Positions 1 through 14,443 of a stretch of 64,000 nt of DNA are shown here, piece by piece; position 1 is the stretch's first letter; the number at the start of each line of letters is the position of its first letter. Made by a program: the position numbers and the translations under genes. The stretch comes from Varroa destructor. Taxonomy: Eukaryota; Arthropoda; Arachnida; Mesostigmata; Varroidae. The stretch spans positions 39,841,126 to 39,905,125 of the forward strand of contig NW_019211457.1 of the NCBI RefSeq assembly GCF_002443255.2. The letters run 5' to 3'. The notes under the pieces were generated by a model. That model was not told the DNA's origin. It was given only the letters and a program-made list of their open reading frames with translations, and searched no databases.

Positions 1-3000
1 GAGCGAAACCAAAAGCATCAGTTGTATCTTGGATCCAGTCCTGCGCCTTTCAGCGAGCGATAGGAAAAAATATCACATTTATTACAAGTACACAAACATT
101 CATTTTTATATAAAAAAGAAACGTTATAATAATGGTTGTTATATAACGACCGTCTCAAACGACCCAATCCTTGTTTGTGATTCCTTCGACAGCTTTCTAT
201 TAATAATAATTTGTTTTAAAGAAGATCTTAGTAAAGCAAGCACACACTAATTTATTGATTATGCGATAACATAAGCACACATAAGTAAATAACTGTTAGA
301 AAGAAAAGCAGGTTGGACGTACCAACGAAATCAAACCGAAAAAGAGATTGTCCACTGTCCTTTGAGGTGGCCTTTCGACGAAATGTCAATGGTTTGTGGC
401 GGCTGAAAAGAAACGATACAGTCTTTACATACTCACTAATATTCTCCACAATGTCGACGTTTGAACATAATGAAGAAAGCCTACTCTGCTTTTATTCGCC
501 TGTAGTACTTCTGAAAAGATAACTGCCTAGCATTTGTTTTTTCTATTTTCCTTGTTGCAGTAGACAGGCTAGGCCAAAATGTGCTGCAGCGGCTGTGGCA
601 GATATTTGTTTGTTCATATATAACTATACAAATATGTCTCTTTATAAGCTCCTTAAAGTCGAAGCATCCATGACTGATGGTACAAATGAAGTAACTAAGT
701 GACGAAGAAAAGTTACTGAAGACCCAACGAAATGCGTTTACATGACTATGTTGCGATATTAACAAATTCGAGAATTGATGCTTCCTTTCAATCAAACAAA
801 GGACAATCATCATATCATAGCTGCTTTGACGCTGCTTCTACTTAGGGAGGTCGAAATTGAACACGCTTATTATACACTGTCACAACGCACAATTACAAGA
901 GCACTTCTTATCTGGCGACATTGGGTCAGATTGCCTAATGGCGAGACGTTTTTTTTTGGCGCTGCTGAACAGCAAAAACGTTTTTTGTAGGCATTTAAAC
1001 AACCCACCTATTTCCCTCTGTTTTTTTTGGTGCGTAAAAATACGCTTAGTCTCCGCTGACGTTTAAATGTACTCCGTTTTTGTAGGTCTATTGCGTGCAT
1101 ACTTGTTTTACTGATTTAACACAACAGATATTTACATCCACATTTATATCAGCATATACATATACCCATACTTTATCAAGTGCTGCTAACTGCTAAGTTT
1201 GACGAACAAAAGAATTAGCGTAAACTCTTGTTCTATTTTTATATGTTGATAGAGCAATAGTCTCGACGATACATATGAAGACAATTATATCAAATTAATT
1301 CGATGTTTCTTATTACCAAAGCAAACGGTACATCTATTTTGGGCGTTCAATGCAGGTTTTTCTTAGCTGCTTGGTTCTATCCTCAGACAGCGAAAGAGAA
1401 GGAAAAGAAAGAAAACTGAAGGGTAAAGAAGGACGAAGAGGGTAGCAAAGTATAGACTAGTATCAAAAACTTATGTTCCATATAAGTAAAATAAAAAATT
1501 AAGATTTTTGCTCTCTGACAAAAGAATTTAACAAATTCAATTGGATCAGTTTGCGGTAACGCTAAATCTGTATCAATTTAGTTAAATCCAGGCCGTTTGG
1601 CTGTAGCATAAGGATGAGACCGACAATTTTGATGCCGAATCTGCATCAATTTACGGAAAAACACGGATGCAACAGAAGTACTAAAGTAATTCCCAAAAAT
1701 AACAAGCGGAAAATAAGAAAAGTCAAACTTGTTTTCTGCATACATTTTTTTTAGTCTTGTATCTTCAGGCGAGCCAAGTTTTACCAACTTAAACTCAAGA
1801 TCGTCTAGCAAATTTTTCTTAACGGCTTCCTCCGTTAATGATTATTCAGTGAAGAAAATTACAATAAATTTACGCTGTGATTTCAGCTCTTTAATCTAAT
1901 TTTTCTAAGCAGAATTTTTGCTAATAATAAAATCCGTCTTAAAGTTTCCTAATATCCCTAACTCGCTTATGTGGCTTGTTAGTGGGACGTGATCGAATAA
2001 TAGACAAAGTGACGAATAGGTAATAAAGGGGAAGTGTCGATGTCGATAATGTTTTACGGTGCGAACAAGAGTAAGCTGCTTTTCCAGTCGAATCGTTTAC
2101 TGGACAAACGACCCAGAGGGTGTGTTGTGTGACGAAATCGCGTGTATCAGAGTGCGCGGTTGTGCCGAATACGTGATGGTCTGTCTATACTAATAAATAC
2201 TATAGGTACGACAATAGAAAAGCAAAATATAGCAGGTACGTGGTGATTATCATATCGGGAGCTGGGTAAGACAAAATGCCATTTAGTGACGATGAAGGCT
2301 CCTGGCAATGAATCGTAACTGAGCGGTACTGACTCACTGGTACTAGACATATGGAGAAAAGAAGGACAAGAACGAAAACTGCAAAGGAGCTTATCATAAA
2401 GTGGTAGCAGTCAGCGTGAAACACCGGTGCGTGCCTCTTAGGGATGATGAATGTTGGATAAAGTAGCCCAGATGTCTACCGCGAAGGAGGAGAATGAAAG
2501 GGGTGAAACAAGATAGAAAATATATTCGTAATGTATGGTGCAGTCGTTGTTATATATATATATATATATATATATAAGATACTTCTGAATAAAAACATTG
2601 TGATAATGTTTGTTTATCTTCATTTTTACGCTGGATTGTTAGCCGCCGAGAATAGGATGCTTGGAAAATCCGTAATTTTTGTCTCTACCTGGGAAGTACA
2701 AAAGCGCACTCGACATCCACTGTAAACAAAGTTAACTGAAGTGGACACAATATATAATTAGCTTAAAAGGTTTTAATTTACAGCGACTAAATTTCATATG
2801 CATATGGTCTCGACGGTCTCCTAGAAATATATCTTAAATTTAATAATTTGCATGAGATTGAATATCATCACCGGTTAAGTTGCCATTATGATTTCAGAGA
2901 GGAACAACCATTACGTTTCAAATATTTTTTATAGGCATGAAGAAAATGCGAAAATAGGCGCGTTATTCAAAAGTCAGTCGACTAAATCCAGTTCGACGTG

Positions 3001-6000
3001 GGAGCAAATTCTAATGTTATATGCTGAGGTACGTTCTAACCCTTTCAACATCCGCAAAAAAAAAGACGTTATATTTCACATATTCCTTCGCATATGCTGA
3101 TTTTTATGGATTGCAGTATAAGTTTTATTGAAAGGACTTCTGGAATTACTACGTGTATTGTACTCGTTTCATAGTAGCTCGTGAAATATACCATGAATAC
3201 AGGGCAACAATAATTTTGGCTTATTATGTAAGTATCATTATTGCGGATTGAAACAGTCTTATCTTGCTATTTAGGTCTTTCTATTTTATAATACTGTAAG
3301 TACATTCTTGCTTTGCATTATTATATTAGAGCCCGATGCAAAAAACAAGTATCGTATCATTTGTTGCGTGCTATTTATAAGGATTTGTGATAGCCACGTG
3401 GTACAGGGTAATGGTACTATACACAGATCATAACCGAAGGAACATATTTAGGCGATCTAGAACACTGTGTGTTTAACTGTGCAATATAAGGCAAAACTTG
3501 TTAGAAAATGCATTTTTTCCTCTATGAGACCACGTTATCTCTGGGCCTCATTGTCCGAGAGATTATCTTTGGCTTGGTATTGCTTTGTGGATCTTTGAAT
3601 TCAAAACAAGCGATTTTGAACAAGTTGTTGATTCAAGTGAGTGTAAGCATAAACTGATACTCTGAAGCTATAGTGACCACACGTGGTGATAAAGAACCAT
3701 ATAGAATGACTGATGGGCACTTAAAATTTTGAAACAGTAGATATATAATCCTGGTTGTCTGCATGGTCGTCGGCATATATGTGCTTACGTAACAGTCATC
3801 GCATGTGATTAAAACTATACACACATTTTTATGTATACAGTGTTTTTATAGATATCGTACAGAGAATATTTAATAAGGTTTGTTTGAATAGTCATATTAA
3901 GACTTCACTATAAACAAAGTAGAAATAAGCACCATTAAATTAATTTAATCGATAAGCATGCTTTTTGCTAGATGTTTGTGATTGACAGAATTGTAGAACA
4001 TTTATTCCCCCCATGCATACTAGATGCTTCAAAAAAAGTAAAGCAACGGAATGTCCATAAATGTTAATGTTAATCAGGTGTTTAAAATAAGCTGATAACA
4101 CAAAGCATGCGATATGCGATAGATGTGAAGCCCGATGTTGTTTCGACGTTTACCTAGGCAAACAACGTTAGCATTATTTGAGTTCGCTAATTTGCTGAAA
4201 ATGTAATTCACATTGTGCGAGAACATTTTAGATGTTCATTAATCATAGCGAATAATATTTCAGCATCTTCCTATAGGTTGAATGAGACTTTCCGTAAAAT
4301 TAATGCCTTTAAAGACTTCTAGCTGAGTTCCAAGTGCAAAGAATGACCAAAAAAATACTCTTGCTTTGGCCGCTAAAGGTAGATTGGTAGAGTATCTGTT
4401 GCTGAATTTGCCTTATGGCTAAACTGGATTTGAGTGCAAGATACCGATTGGGTGCTGAAATGTTTTCCGCTGTAGACTAAATGGTGATCAGATTACCAGA
4501 CCGAAAAATTTATCAAGATGTATGTTATTGTCTATATGTGAGTTCAGTTTCGAAAGTAGAAGGAGATAGATTCACGGATGAAAGATATCACGTGTCATGT
4601 TCTAGCTAATGCACCCTAATAGTAGTTTGTATCAGTCGCTGATATAGAATAGAGACTTGAGGTAAATTAAGCATGTAAATATTTCTACATATAATACATA
4701 ACAATAAAAAAGCTATCAAATTTGGATTTTCAGTGATTACAATTAGAAATAAATATAGGCAGCGAGTATAGTATCGTTATTACCTACAAAACATCAATTT
4801 TAGAGAGAAATGTAACCTGTTTTTATTTAGAACTAGATGTTTCGAATTGGTTAATTAGAAAATAATACATAAAAAATATATAGTTAGTAACAGATAATTA
4901 TCTTAATAATAAAATAACAGTATTGATAGAAAAAATATTCACATAATGGGAAGTATCGTGAAGAATATTTTATATACTTTCATTTTTATTAAGGTGTATG
5001 TGTACACTAGCAAGGTAAATTACGCCACATCTCACATCTATGTATTGCTGATCTAAATTGATAGTCGTCGTCATGACGAACGCCATTTGTGCTGAACATC
5101 TTCTAGTGAAGAAAACCGCAGAGCAGTGTATTCACATATACTCATTTATTCGCCATAATCATATTGATATAAAAAATAATAGCAAATTTATACAACCAAA
5201 CAAATCACGTAAAGATGTGCAATAAGCCGAAACGTTATCATAATCGAATGATAAACAAAGCAAATTTTTACATGTTAAGATATGTCTGCTGCTTATCACT
5301 ATTCATGCAATTACCAGTGAATGCTTATTTCGTATTGTCGAAACAATTAATGGCAACCTATGAATTATGTCAAACTAGATTCGAACTATGTTTTCATACT
5401 TCTCTGGTATTTTTCCTGTACGTTTTGATAAGCTTATTCACCAATCTGTCATCTGATAGTTACCCCTCAGTCCTCGCGGGCGGCAGTTATTTTCCAGTCC
5501 GTACTCCTCATGGGCTACGAAAGGGATCTCCCGCCAAAAGTTTCAAACAAGTATTTTTATCTCATATGGAATAACTTCTGTGCATAATTAAAAATGTAAG
5601 CGACCATTTGTGATTACGTTGATCTTATAACACTTTGTATTGAGAATGCCATTCCATAAATGGCTATTCCAAGCAGGTTCTTGACAACAATATTTATGGT
5701 GATGAAAAATAATAATTCTGGACGTCAACAAAGATGAATTTTCGCTGAACAGAGAAGGAGAGTTCACTAAACGATCCTATTCGGCTCATACAGCTTTTCC
5801 AATATCGCTCGCGCTCATCGAGCTCATGATAACACTCTTATTTGTCCTGAAATTGTACACAAATTCATAAAAATTCCAGAATTTGGTACAAGAAAACATA
5901 GCATGTTTGTCTTTGAAACACATAGCGTGAGCTCCGTTATGCGAGAAGACTTATAAAATTAGAGCTCCGGGCAGATGACAAGATTCGAGAACAAAAACAA

Positions 6001-6046
6001 TGGTTTTCCAATATAGATTTATACTATATAGAATCGAACAAACTAC
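1..6046. other. AT-rich intergenic stretch, no gene recognised
   Basis: I read both strands and found no conserved protein segment and no exon chain. The open frames here are short and end at random stops. The longest, on the plus strand from 5215 to 5574, has no recognisable domain. The stretch holds a TA microsatellite near 2551 and several homopolymer A and T runs. The left end may belong to the 3' side of a gene beyond the window or to the 3' UTR of the GCP3 gene at its right edge. Confidence 0.55.
2551..2576. repeat. TA dinucleotide microsatellite
   Basis: Thirteen tandem TA units read directly from the sequence. It lies in gene-free DNA. Confidence 0.95.
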
Positions 6047-9000
6047 TTACTTGAGCATTTTGCGGTGACCTGCGGTAACCGACATAATCAGCGCGTAATG
6101 TTTGTCCGAATAGAACAGATTGAAGTCAAAGTTCATCCATAGAAATTGCACCATTTTATCATCCTCGTGCTCACTCAGGATACGCAGAAACTCAAGCATT
6201 GTATTTCTATATCTGTTGATGTAATCGCATTTAATGTCACATTGTCCGCCTGAGCCTACTTGAAATTTGACAAGTACTCCTCGAACAAAGCTATGGATCT
6301 TGTCCATTTGTATGAATAGGGACCTGGATAATATAAGGAAATTGGTAAAACGAAAACAGTTGATACGGAGTGTACACAATTTGCAAATCAAAAATTAAAA
6401 AAATACAGTACTTCTGTGAAGTTTTAGAAGTCTTTCAAAATGCGACCGTAACAGAACCCGCACATGATTTAGCAAGTGGTGCTTGCTCTCTGTTTTAAGT
6501 TCCTTCATTAACTTCATGTCAACCTTTGGCGGTTATTCGCCTTCAGTTTCTGTATGTTTGTACATGACATCGATAAGTAAGGGGATCCTCGACAAATACT
6601 AAATACTAGTAATGAATGAAATCTCAGAAAACAAAGTGAGAAAAACTATCATGTTCTTATCAAACAACGAATGTGTCTCATGGCAGCGTACATGCGAGAA
6701 ATCTCTACAAACCTAAGGTGATTTCCTGCCGTATCTTCTCCTTCCAAAAAAAGACCTCTGAGAAGGTTTTCGACAAACGCATTGTGTGCGTCACTGAGAT
6801 CGTCCACTGATGTCATTGCATCGATCCGTCGTTCAAGTTCGCCCCAAGCAGTCGTCACGACCTAAGCCAATCGAGAATGCGGTACACTAGGTTTACTTCT
6901 TACACTAAAAGGGTTTCGCTAACCAATCAAAATATAAACTCAGTTTGATGTTCACTTAAAAATCAAATTAAAGGTTAATCTAGTACAATTTAAGCAAGAT
7001 TGTGATGTTGTATTTTTGGCTTCATCTGAAATTCTATGATAAACGTTAAACGATGCTCGAAGACAAACAACAGATAAAACGACGTTTATGACGATCGAAT
7101 ACTAAGGTTACTGATGATATAATAATATTGGTGATAAAAACGAAGAAAATAACAAAAGGTGCTGTTGTTGTTATTTACAAGCAGTGCCGTGGCAGCTCAT
7201 AATAATGATGTGTTACACGCATGTACACGTAACAAGATACAACGAGTTAATTTATATATATTATCCTATGCATGGGTGGCTCACATGAGCGAACTGGTAT
7301 GACTCCAAGTTGAGAACGAAATTCATGACTTCGTGCAGCAACAAACGGCACTGACTTAAAACGTTGGATTCCTGGTTGGTCTTTGGTCGAACCCTGCGTA
7401 ACAGAGTTAAACAGGTGCAATTAGTAGCGTTTCATTGTGCGTGTGTCACACACATACTCGATAAAGCAAGCCTCGGATGTGCCCGGTTATGTGATAAAAT
7501 ACCGTAAGTGGAGCTGGATATTCCTGCAGTTTACACGACTAACTAATCATCGATATTTTAGAAAATTAGGAGTTTACTGAAAACTGTATTGGAAGACAGC
7601 AGCTTTGAACTAAACGGATATGTCTGAACGTTGGCTTCCAGTTAATACCAAACTTAACGTAATCTTAATAGCTCATCGAAAGGTCTTTTCCGTAGAATTT
7701 TTCGACAAAAAATAAACATGTTGGTAATAGTATTATAAAATAATTGAGTATATTTTTAAAATATAACGAATAGACGTCAAATAGCTAACAGCTCTTATTA
7801 GTCTAGCTTTCAAATATGGACTTTACATTGTAGACTTACATTTGTAGCTCAGCGCTTAGTTCGGTAAATAGAAACGAAAATTTTCGAACTCGAAACAGAT
7901 GCGCAAAGATCCGATTATAGAAAACGAACGACTTGTTCTGGAGCACCTGGAAAATCGACAGTCCAATTGCTAGTTAGAAAATATATACACGACAGATTTC
8001 TGTACGTATAATTACCTATAATAACCTTATTATTAGTATATATATAATTACCTATACTAATAACAATTATAATGTTTTAAGAACTTTATTAGTTTGCACA
8101 GTATGCAACTAGAACGATAATTTTTCTTAAAATCAATATACGTTATTCTTGAACGGAACTTCATTTAGTCATGGATTTCCGCCTGAACGGTTGTAACTGA
8201 ATTGAATGCCTGTAAACGAATTGTTAATGCAGATTGTGTCATTAAGAAAACGAGACAATAACTCTGTCAGATTATACTGTCACGTACGTATGACAAAGGC
8301 TCCCGTAATTTGTACTTCAGTCCAAAGCTTTCAAGGGTGATCGGGCCGCCAGAGCCTCCATCAAAGTGAACACCAATAAATGCGGAAGCTTCCACCTCGG
8401 GCAATTCAGGTAGCAAACGGTATACCATACGAATAACTTCAGATCGTTCCACCTCAGTCAACGTTCCCCCAGAACTTTCACTTAGTTCGTCGCTGAAACT
8501 CATGGAAGTGTTAATTAACTTCTTCCCAAAATTTGTGTTATTTCGGAATGCATTTTATGCGAGCTCTATCTTTATTTTGATAACCACTAAAGTTGCCATC
8601 TAATCTTTTACAATAAACCCGAATTCTATAACGCCGATATTGTTGTTGGTATGAAAAACTCACCTGAGGTTACTTAGCAAGGCTTTACTGAAAACGCCGT
8701 CATAGAGTAGTACAACATTACGAATGAGCTGAAAATCCGAATTAGACCGTATATTATTCCAAGGTGTTCGACGTATATAAATGAAACCAATATTACAGTA
8801 TGTAAATCACTTGTTTGTATTTTATCTACTCGTTTGGTCCATTAATAATAGTATATAGTGTAATGCACCTTTAAAAACCGATGTATACTTTTCGAAAATA
8901 AAAAGATTGTTCTCACAAGTAGGTGGGTCTTGAGATGAAATTTTTCAAGTATAACGGTCTTCATTCGCTGCATAGCTAGCTTATAAGCAAAACGCAGAAA

Positions 9001-12000
9001 CCCCCGCGGATCCATATTAGGTTCTATTCTTTTAGCAGAGCATTCCTGATCCACATCGCCAGCTTCAGTCCTGAACTCTACGGCACTGGACTTATCCTCA
9101 ACACCCATAACGTGGGCAAGCTGTCGTTGTATTTCAGCCACTCGGTGAACGTCGTCCGCCTCTTTTAAAAATACCATCGCCTTACCCACGGATAGAATCT
9201 TATTAAATCATAGAAAAAAAGAATATAAAAATCACATTGATTGTAAATCACGTAGCAAGTCAATCAGGAGGGCACGCATAGAAGGATGAGAGAACTTCTA
9301 TTTTTCCAATTATTTACCTTTTTATTTATTTGTATTATCCAAATCCGATGAAAGCCGCAATTATTGCTAGGAATCGAAATGGGCAAACAAACCTTTCGAG
9401 TGTCATCTTCATTCAGAAATGCAGGAACGTGGTCTTTCTGAATTGTGAACTTATCGTACCACAGATTCGATACGCCGTCCCGTCCGACGTCATGTACGAA
9501 GAGGTCCCACTTCGTGTTTGCTAGCTGGCCCCGTAGCATCCATGCTCGCAGCATTGCCAGCCAGGGCTGTAGACAGTGCCGTAACAAGGCGTTGGCTATT
9601 TCATATTGCGAACTTGCTTGGGGCGAACATGCCGCCTGTACATATAAGGCGTCTAACACTTGGTTTCCTAAATAAATAAACAACGTCAACTTGATAATGA
9701 TTACCAATATTTAACAAAGTCTCTGATAGTACACAGCTGCTTCATTGTTAGCTCGAAATGATGATTTTAGATGTTTGGAATTTAATGTGGGATTCATAAA
9801 TAAATTCACCACTCGTAATTTTCTTGTAAGATAATAGATATAAATTTAATTTTCAAAATAAATTTGCGACATACCACTGAGAATATTCGCTCTCTGGATG
9901 AATGAGTTACACACATCCGAAAGAAGATAAATCAGATTATCTGGTTGGAGGCAGAGGTAGTCGAGACGAGCCAGGCTCAACTTACCCTGAGTATTCATTT
10001 GCTCGAGGAGGGCCACCAGACTGAAATAGAAAAAGAGATGAGGTTTCCACAATTTAAAACAATGTTACTTACATACAAGATGAACTAAGACTCGCTTAGG
10101 AGAATCACTGCATTCGTAAATGGTTTTCTAATCTAAAAATGAATTACAAAAAAAACATTGTCAGCTAATGCTAATAATGTGGTCTAAATATCTTACCTAT
10201 TTGGCGGTTTTTATTATTTCTCGAAGTAGAATTGAATAGATTTATACTAGTTTGACAATCATACTCACTGTTTGTGTCGTATGATTTGATTATCGAGAGC
10301 TTCAGCAAGCCGCTGCACAACTAATGATCTACTCTTGGCAGAATGTAGCTGAAACTGTGTTAGTTGAACCAGATTGTTTGCGACCTCTTCCGCCGCAGCA
10401 ATTCGGCAATGCAACTCACTGTAATACTGAAAACCTGTCGCTTCGCGGCATGCTTCTTCCTTCATCTAGGCCAAAAATAATATTATACTGATTAAATTCA
10501 CCATATTGAGTTTCCTGAGATTATTCCATATCTGCGCTTTATCAGCCATTAAAAACAGCATACGTATTTATGACGAAGATAAATTTGTTTTTGCTAACTG
10601 TTGAGTATTATTATTATCTAAGCGGTTACAATGCTTCATTGTGTCAAAACGAAATTTTGCGAATGAAACCTTGAGAATCTGTTCAGGTCCTCGAGCAACG
10701 AGTAGATTAAGAATATTTCGAATGACGCTTTTGTCGCGTTGGCCGTCATCCAATAGTGGTGCAACGGACACATTTTGCTGACCATTGCGATATGGCAGAG
10801 CACACGGTGTTGAGAGGGGGCGACTCACTGGGCGGGAAACTACACAGATTTAACAAACCGCATTCAAGCATTATGGTTATTATGGTTACAAATTAAGTCG
10901 TTCTATCTTAGCTGCGATTGAATGCTTTTTATTGATATTCCTTCTCTTCGGATGAAAGATCTTTGAAAATATATGGAGACTTCCTAAATCCAACGTAAAG
11001 CAGCGGTGTTAGAAATTCACAGTAAACCTCAGAGCAGGAGAAAAATTATAGTAATCCATACTACATTGAGTTCAAAGGCAAATGAAGTACTTTTTTACAT
11101 TGCATGTTGTTGGCGAGAAAAGAGAACACGGATTGTATATTATACAGATATGTGTAAGTCAAATCGCCACATACCTCTACGCCGATTAAGTAGCTCGTTG
11201 AGTTTTTCAGTCTGAGCTGCTGCAGGAACAACAAAAGAAGCACTCGTATCATCAATACCACTTCCTAGTGCCAATAGAAACGAATACAGTGCCGTTCGAT
11301 AGAAAATATAGTCCTTTTTGGAACTACTTAGCAGCGACAGACGGCCGCTTAGAGTAAGGAATTTGTCCGCAGCCCCCGAATTCTTCGACCTACGCACTAG
11401 ATATAAGAAAAAGGGACAGTTACGACTTTACAAAATTATCGCTATTTTTATTATCTGGTATCATATATTTACCTATCTATAATAATGACGTGTAATATAG
11501 GTATCAGATACTGATGACAGGACTGCGCATCCATAGAATTCAGTACCTACATAGAAATTATAGATAAAATATGGTTTAAATGCTTATTTCTTTTAAAGTA
11601 AACGTTTTGATTGATTTCTATGATAAAGAACATCCATGTGCAACAACCTTGGCAAGCTAGACTTTACACAAGGTTTATGCTAAGTATTTGTCAATATTAA
11701 GTAAGACTGCTTCTGTCTATTTCAACTCTCCATTGTTGGAACAGGGACAAAAGTGCCGTGTAAGTTGCACTCATACAAGGCCGAACGGCGTTGGTAAACA
11801 TAATACTACCATGTGCAAAAACCGGCAGCTGTAAAAATATGGATACGTCGTTTGGTAATTATTATATAATAAGGACAAATTAAGATGAGATATCTACGTA
11901 AAACATGCGTGTACCATTAAGCGTGTGAATATCTACTTACAATGCTCTCTGATCTTCTCGATGTAGAGGTTTTCATCTATGTATGTATTGTCAAATCCCG

Positions 12001-14443
12001 TCGATTTTCTGTACGAAAAAGAATAAGAATTAAGTTATTTAGTTTTTCTTTTTTTTTCCGAATAACGCCTAGGCTCACATATATATTGAGTTCTTAAGGA
12101 ACTACTGATGTTTTTTCTAACTGATAATGTTGAAGTTATGTGTTTCAGATAATACAGGTCACGTCGGATCGGCGGCGGCATCGATGAAAGCAGATTTGAG
12201 AATGGTAGATGCTCTAAAACTGAAAAACCTTTAGTCTTCACACTTGAGATAAGGCGCCTCAAATGTGAGCGAAATTTCTGCAAGCATATGCTATACATTA
12301 CAATTTTACCACAATAAAGACACAAGTGGTGTCCAGATCCATAGTAAAAAAACAGTACATTCTGGTTCTATTGCTTCTGTGCTGAAAATTTAGATATATA
12401 AAATGCTCACCGGTCCATCGTTCACGAGAAATGTTAATAAAATTATTGCGAAAGCTCAAGGAGATCGATACGTACGACATTACTAAACATGCATCACCAA
12501 ACTGTTTTAAACTATCTAAGAAAAGCTGGCTACCAAAAGGAGCTTGACACTTGAATGTCATACGAACTGACGTAGAAGTCTTTACTTGATCGTGTTTTTA
12601 TCTACGAAACTCTGCAGAAACGCAACGAAATCGAATCATTTTTAAACCAGTTAATAAAGGGTGATGAAAAGTATATCACACACGGTAGTGATGTGAAAGA
12701 AGAAATGCTCCGCAATCTGTGGCAAAAACAGAACTAACGCTAAAAAAATGTCACGCTATATGTTTAGCGACACCGAAAAAGAATCTTACATTATGAGCTG
12801 CTATGAAATGGCAAAAGGATTCATTCGGTCCTCTAACCTCTGATAGCAACTAACAAAATTACAATAAGTCATTGAAAAAAATCAGCAAAACTTTGTGAAC
12901 AGAATGGGCGTCGTCTTTCATCGTGACAATGCCAGACCACATACATCCCTAACTACTCGGCGAAAATTGAGAAGCCTTCAACGAAAAATTTTTAATTCAT
13001 TCGCTATATATATATATATAAATTAATTTGTGTTTATTAACAAACATTATTTCTCCATGTAACGATGGTGCTAATAATTCATATGTTGTACACCCTAAAT
13101 TTTAGGAATTAAATTATGCGTAATGTGATTACGAATAATCCCTATGTACACAACACCAATGATAATACAATTATGTGCCATATTCTATTCCTTCTAATTT
13201 AAAAAAAAATTTTAAGCTTTAGTAAAATAAGTTTTTAAATTTGCTAATGCGACATATTTATACTTAAACGACGAAGTTAAATACTTTTGAACCAACATTT
13301 GTCGCACTCGTTTATAAATAAAATGATAATGATTATGAGTGTAAAATATCTAATTCACTTCAAGTCAAATTTGGATTAGGTTATGATATGATGTTGTTGT
13401 CGACCTGAGCATCACCTTTAATTTTTTTCCTCTAAGGCGTTCATTAATATAGCTCATATTAAAATTACATTACCTTCCTTTAAGCAGCTTTTGAGCCACT
13501 TGATACCGTTTATCAGCAGTTTCTGCAATAAGAAAAATTTACCAATCCAAATATTCAGTTAGTACGAGATGGCACAGGGAAACAATTTATGGTTATGTAA
13601 AACGTGAATGTGGATAGCGAAGATTGCTGCTCGATTTATCCGAAAGCGTGCATATAACTCACAATGGACTGCATCATTCTATCATCGATATGAGCTGACG
13701 GAATTCATAAATTTTCTAAGCGATATATCGAGCAAGAGAAGGCTAGAACGTCGTATTCGTACGCAAATTAATTACCTAATTATATTAGTGCAACATCTAT
13801 GCTCTCTATCCGTTATATTTGACATTAATCAACGATTTAAACAAAAAAAAATTTCCTGCTGACCTGCTGTTGACATGAGAACATACGAATCTTTCCATCG
13901 AAATCGTTCTAGCCCCGAAAACCACATTTATTAAATCGCTACAAATGCCGGAAGATCAGGGCATTTAACAACTCTAATCTGCATCTACTAAGAAATGATG
14001 ACAAAACATATCTAATGGTACTCCACAGTGAAATCGCTCACCGCAACCATATTTTGAAATAAGCACTAAGATGTTCGAATTTCCGAACTGCAACAAACAG
14101 CCGTCGTACCTGGATCAGGGCTCATATGTGCACACAGCCGCTTCAAAAGCTCCGGCCATTTGTTCTCCTTATGATGCTGGCTCATGGTTTCGTAGGACAA
14201 TCTCAGTAAGCTGCCAGAGATAAAGCTCTCTGAACGACAATGTCTGCTTGGTACACTAGTTGTATCAGACTCTGCGTAGATTGTCGTTGTCGCATCCTCT
14301 AAGATATCTGAGCTCCTGTTCACAGAGCAGGCGTCATCATTTCGTTGATCCCGCGCGCTTTGCGCCGTTAGCTCCGACAACGGGCGCGCAATACCCTGAC
14401 GGGATCCGCCGCGCCGCGCGCTCTTCAGGCCACCGTCCGACAT
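6047..14443 (-). CDS. Gamma-tubulin complex component 3 (GCP3 / Grip91-like), 15 exons
   Basis: This subunit of the gamma-tubulin ring complex binds gamma-tubulin and nucleates microtubules at centrosomes and spindles. Exons on the minus strand, 5' to 3': 14443-14110, 13522-13474, 12008-11941, 11396-11175, 10839-10670, 10465-10269, 10020-9875, 9667-9393, 9198-8917, 8728-8664, 8492-8288, 7946-7840, 7393-7285, 6861-6713, 6323-6047. Every junction is GT-AG with matching phase, and the sum is 2655 bases, giving 884 residues; human GCP3 is about 900. The GRIP1 region (roughly residues 260-560) has the WYDKFTI..VPAFL segment followed by TRK-ILSVGKA, which matches GCP3 rather than GCP2. The GRIP2 region holds FNRIF/FRVRKF-type and TTAWGELE segments, and the end has VQFLWMNFDFN. 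The first 110 residues are serine and arginine rich and diverged. The third exon is only 68 bases. The stop lies inside a donor-like sequence (see findings). Family assignment is firm; the exact C-terminus and the start Met are less so. Confidence 0.9.
12560..13000 (+). mobile_element. Degenerate mariner transposase remnant in GCP3 intron 2
   Basis: On the plus strand, antisense to the host gene, a broken reading gives APQSVAKTELT near 12700 and, near 12915-12975, VVFHRDNARPHTSLTTRRKL, the hallmark DD(34)D-region segment of mariner transposases. Frameshifts and stops interrupt it and the N-terminal half is missing. I saw no terminal inverted repeats. The copy is dead. A TA run follows at 13005-13020. 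Confidence 0.85.

Noticed and set aside
5215..5574. 119-residue plus-strand open frame
   Set aside because: No recognisable domain and no splice partners; a hydrophobic, AT-driven composition typical of chance frames. Only its last third looks different, and that is too little to call a gene.
12150..12290. Possible GCP3 exon on the minus strand behind a TTGCAG acceptor
   Set aside because: Its phase does not fit exon 2 (stop appears), while the small exon 12008-11941 joins both neighbours in phase and completes a multiple-of-three model.
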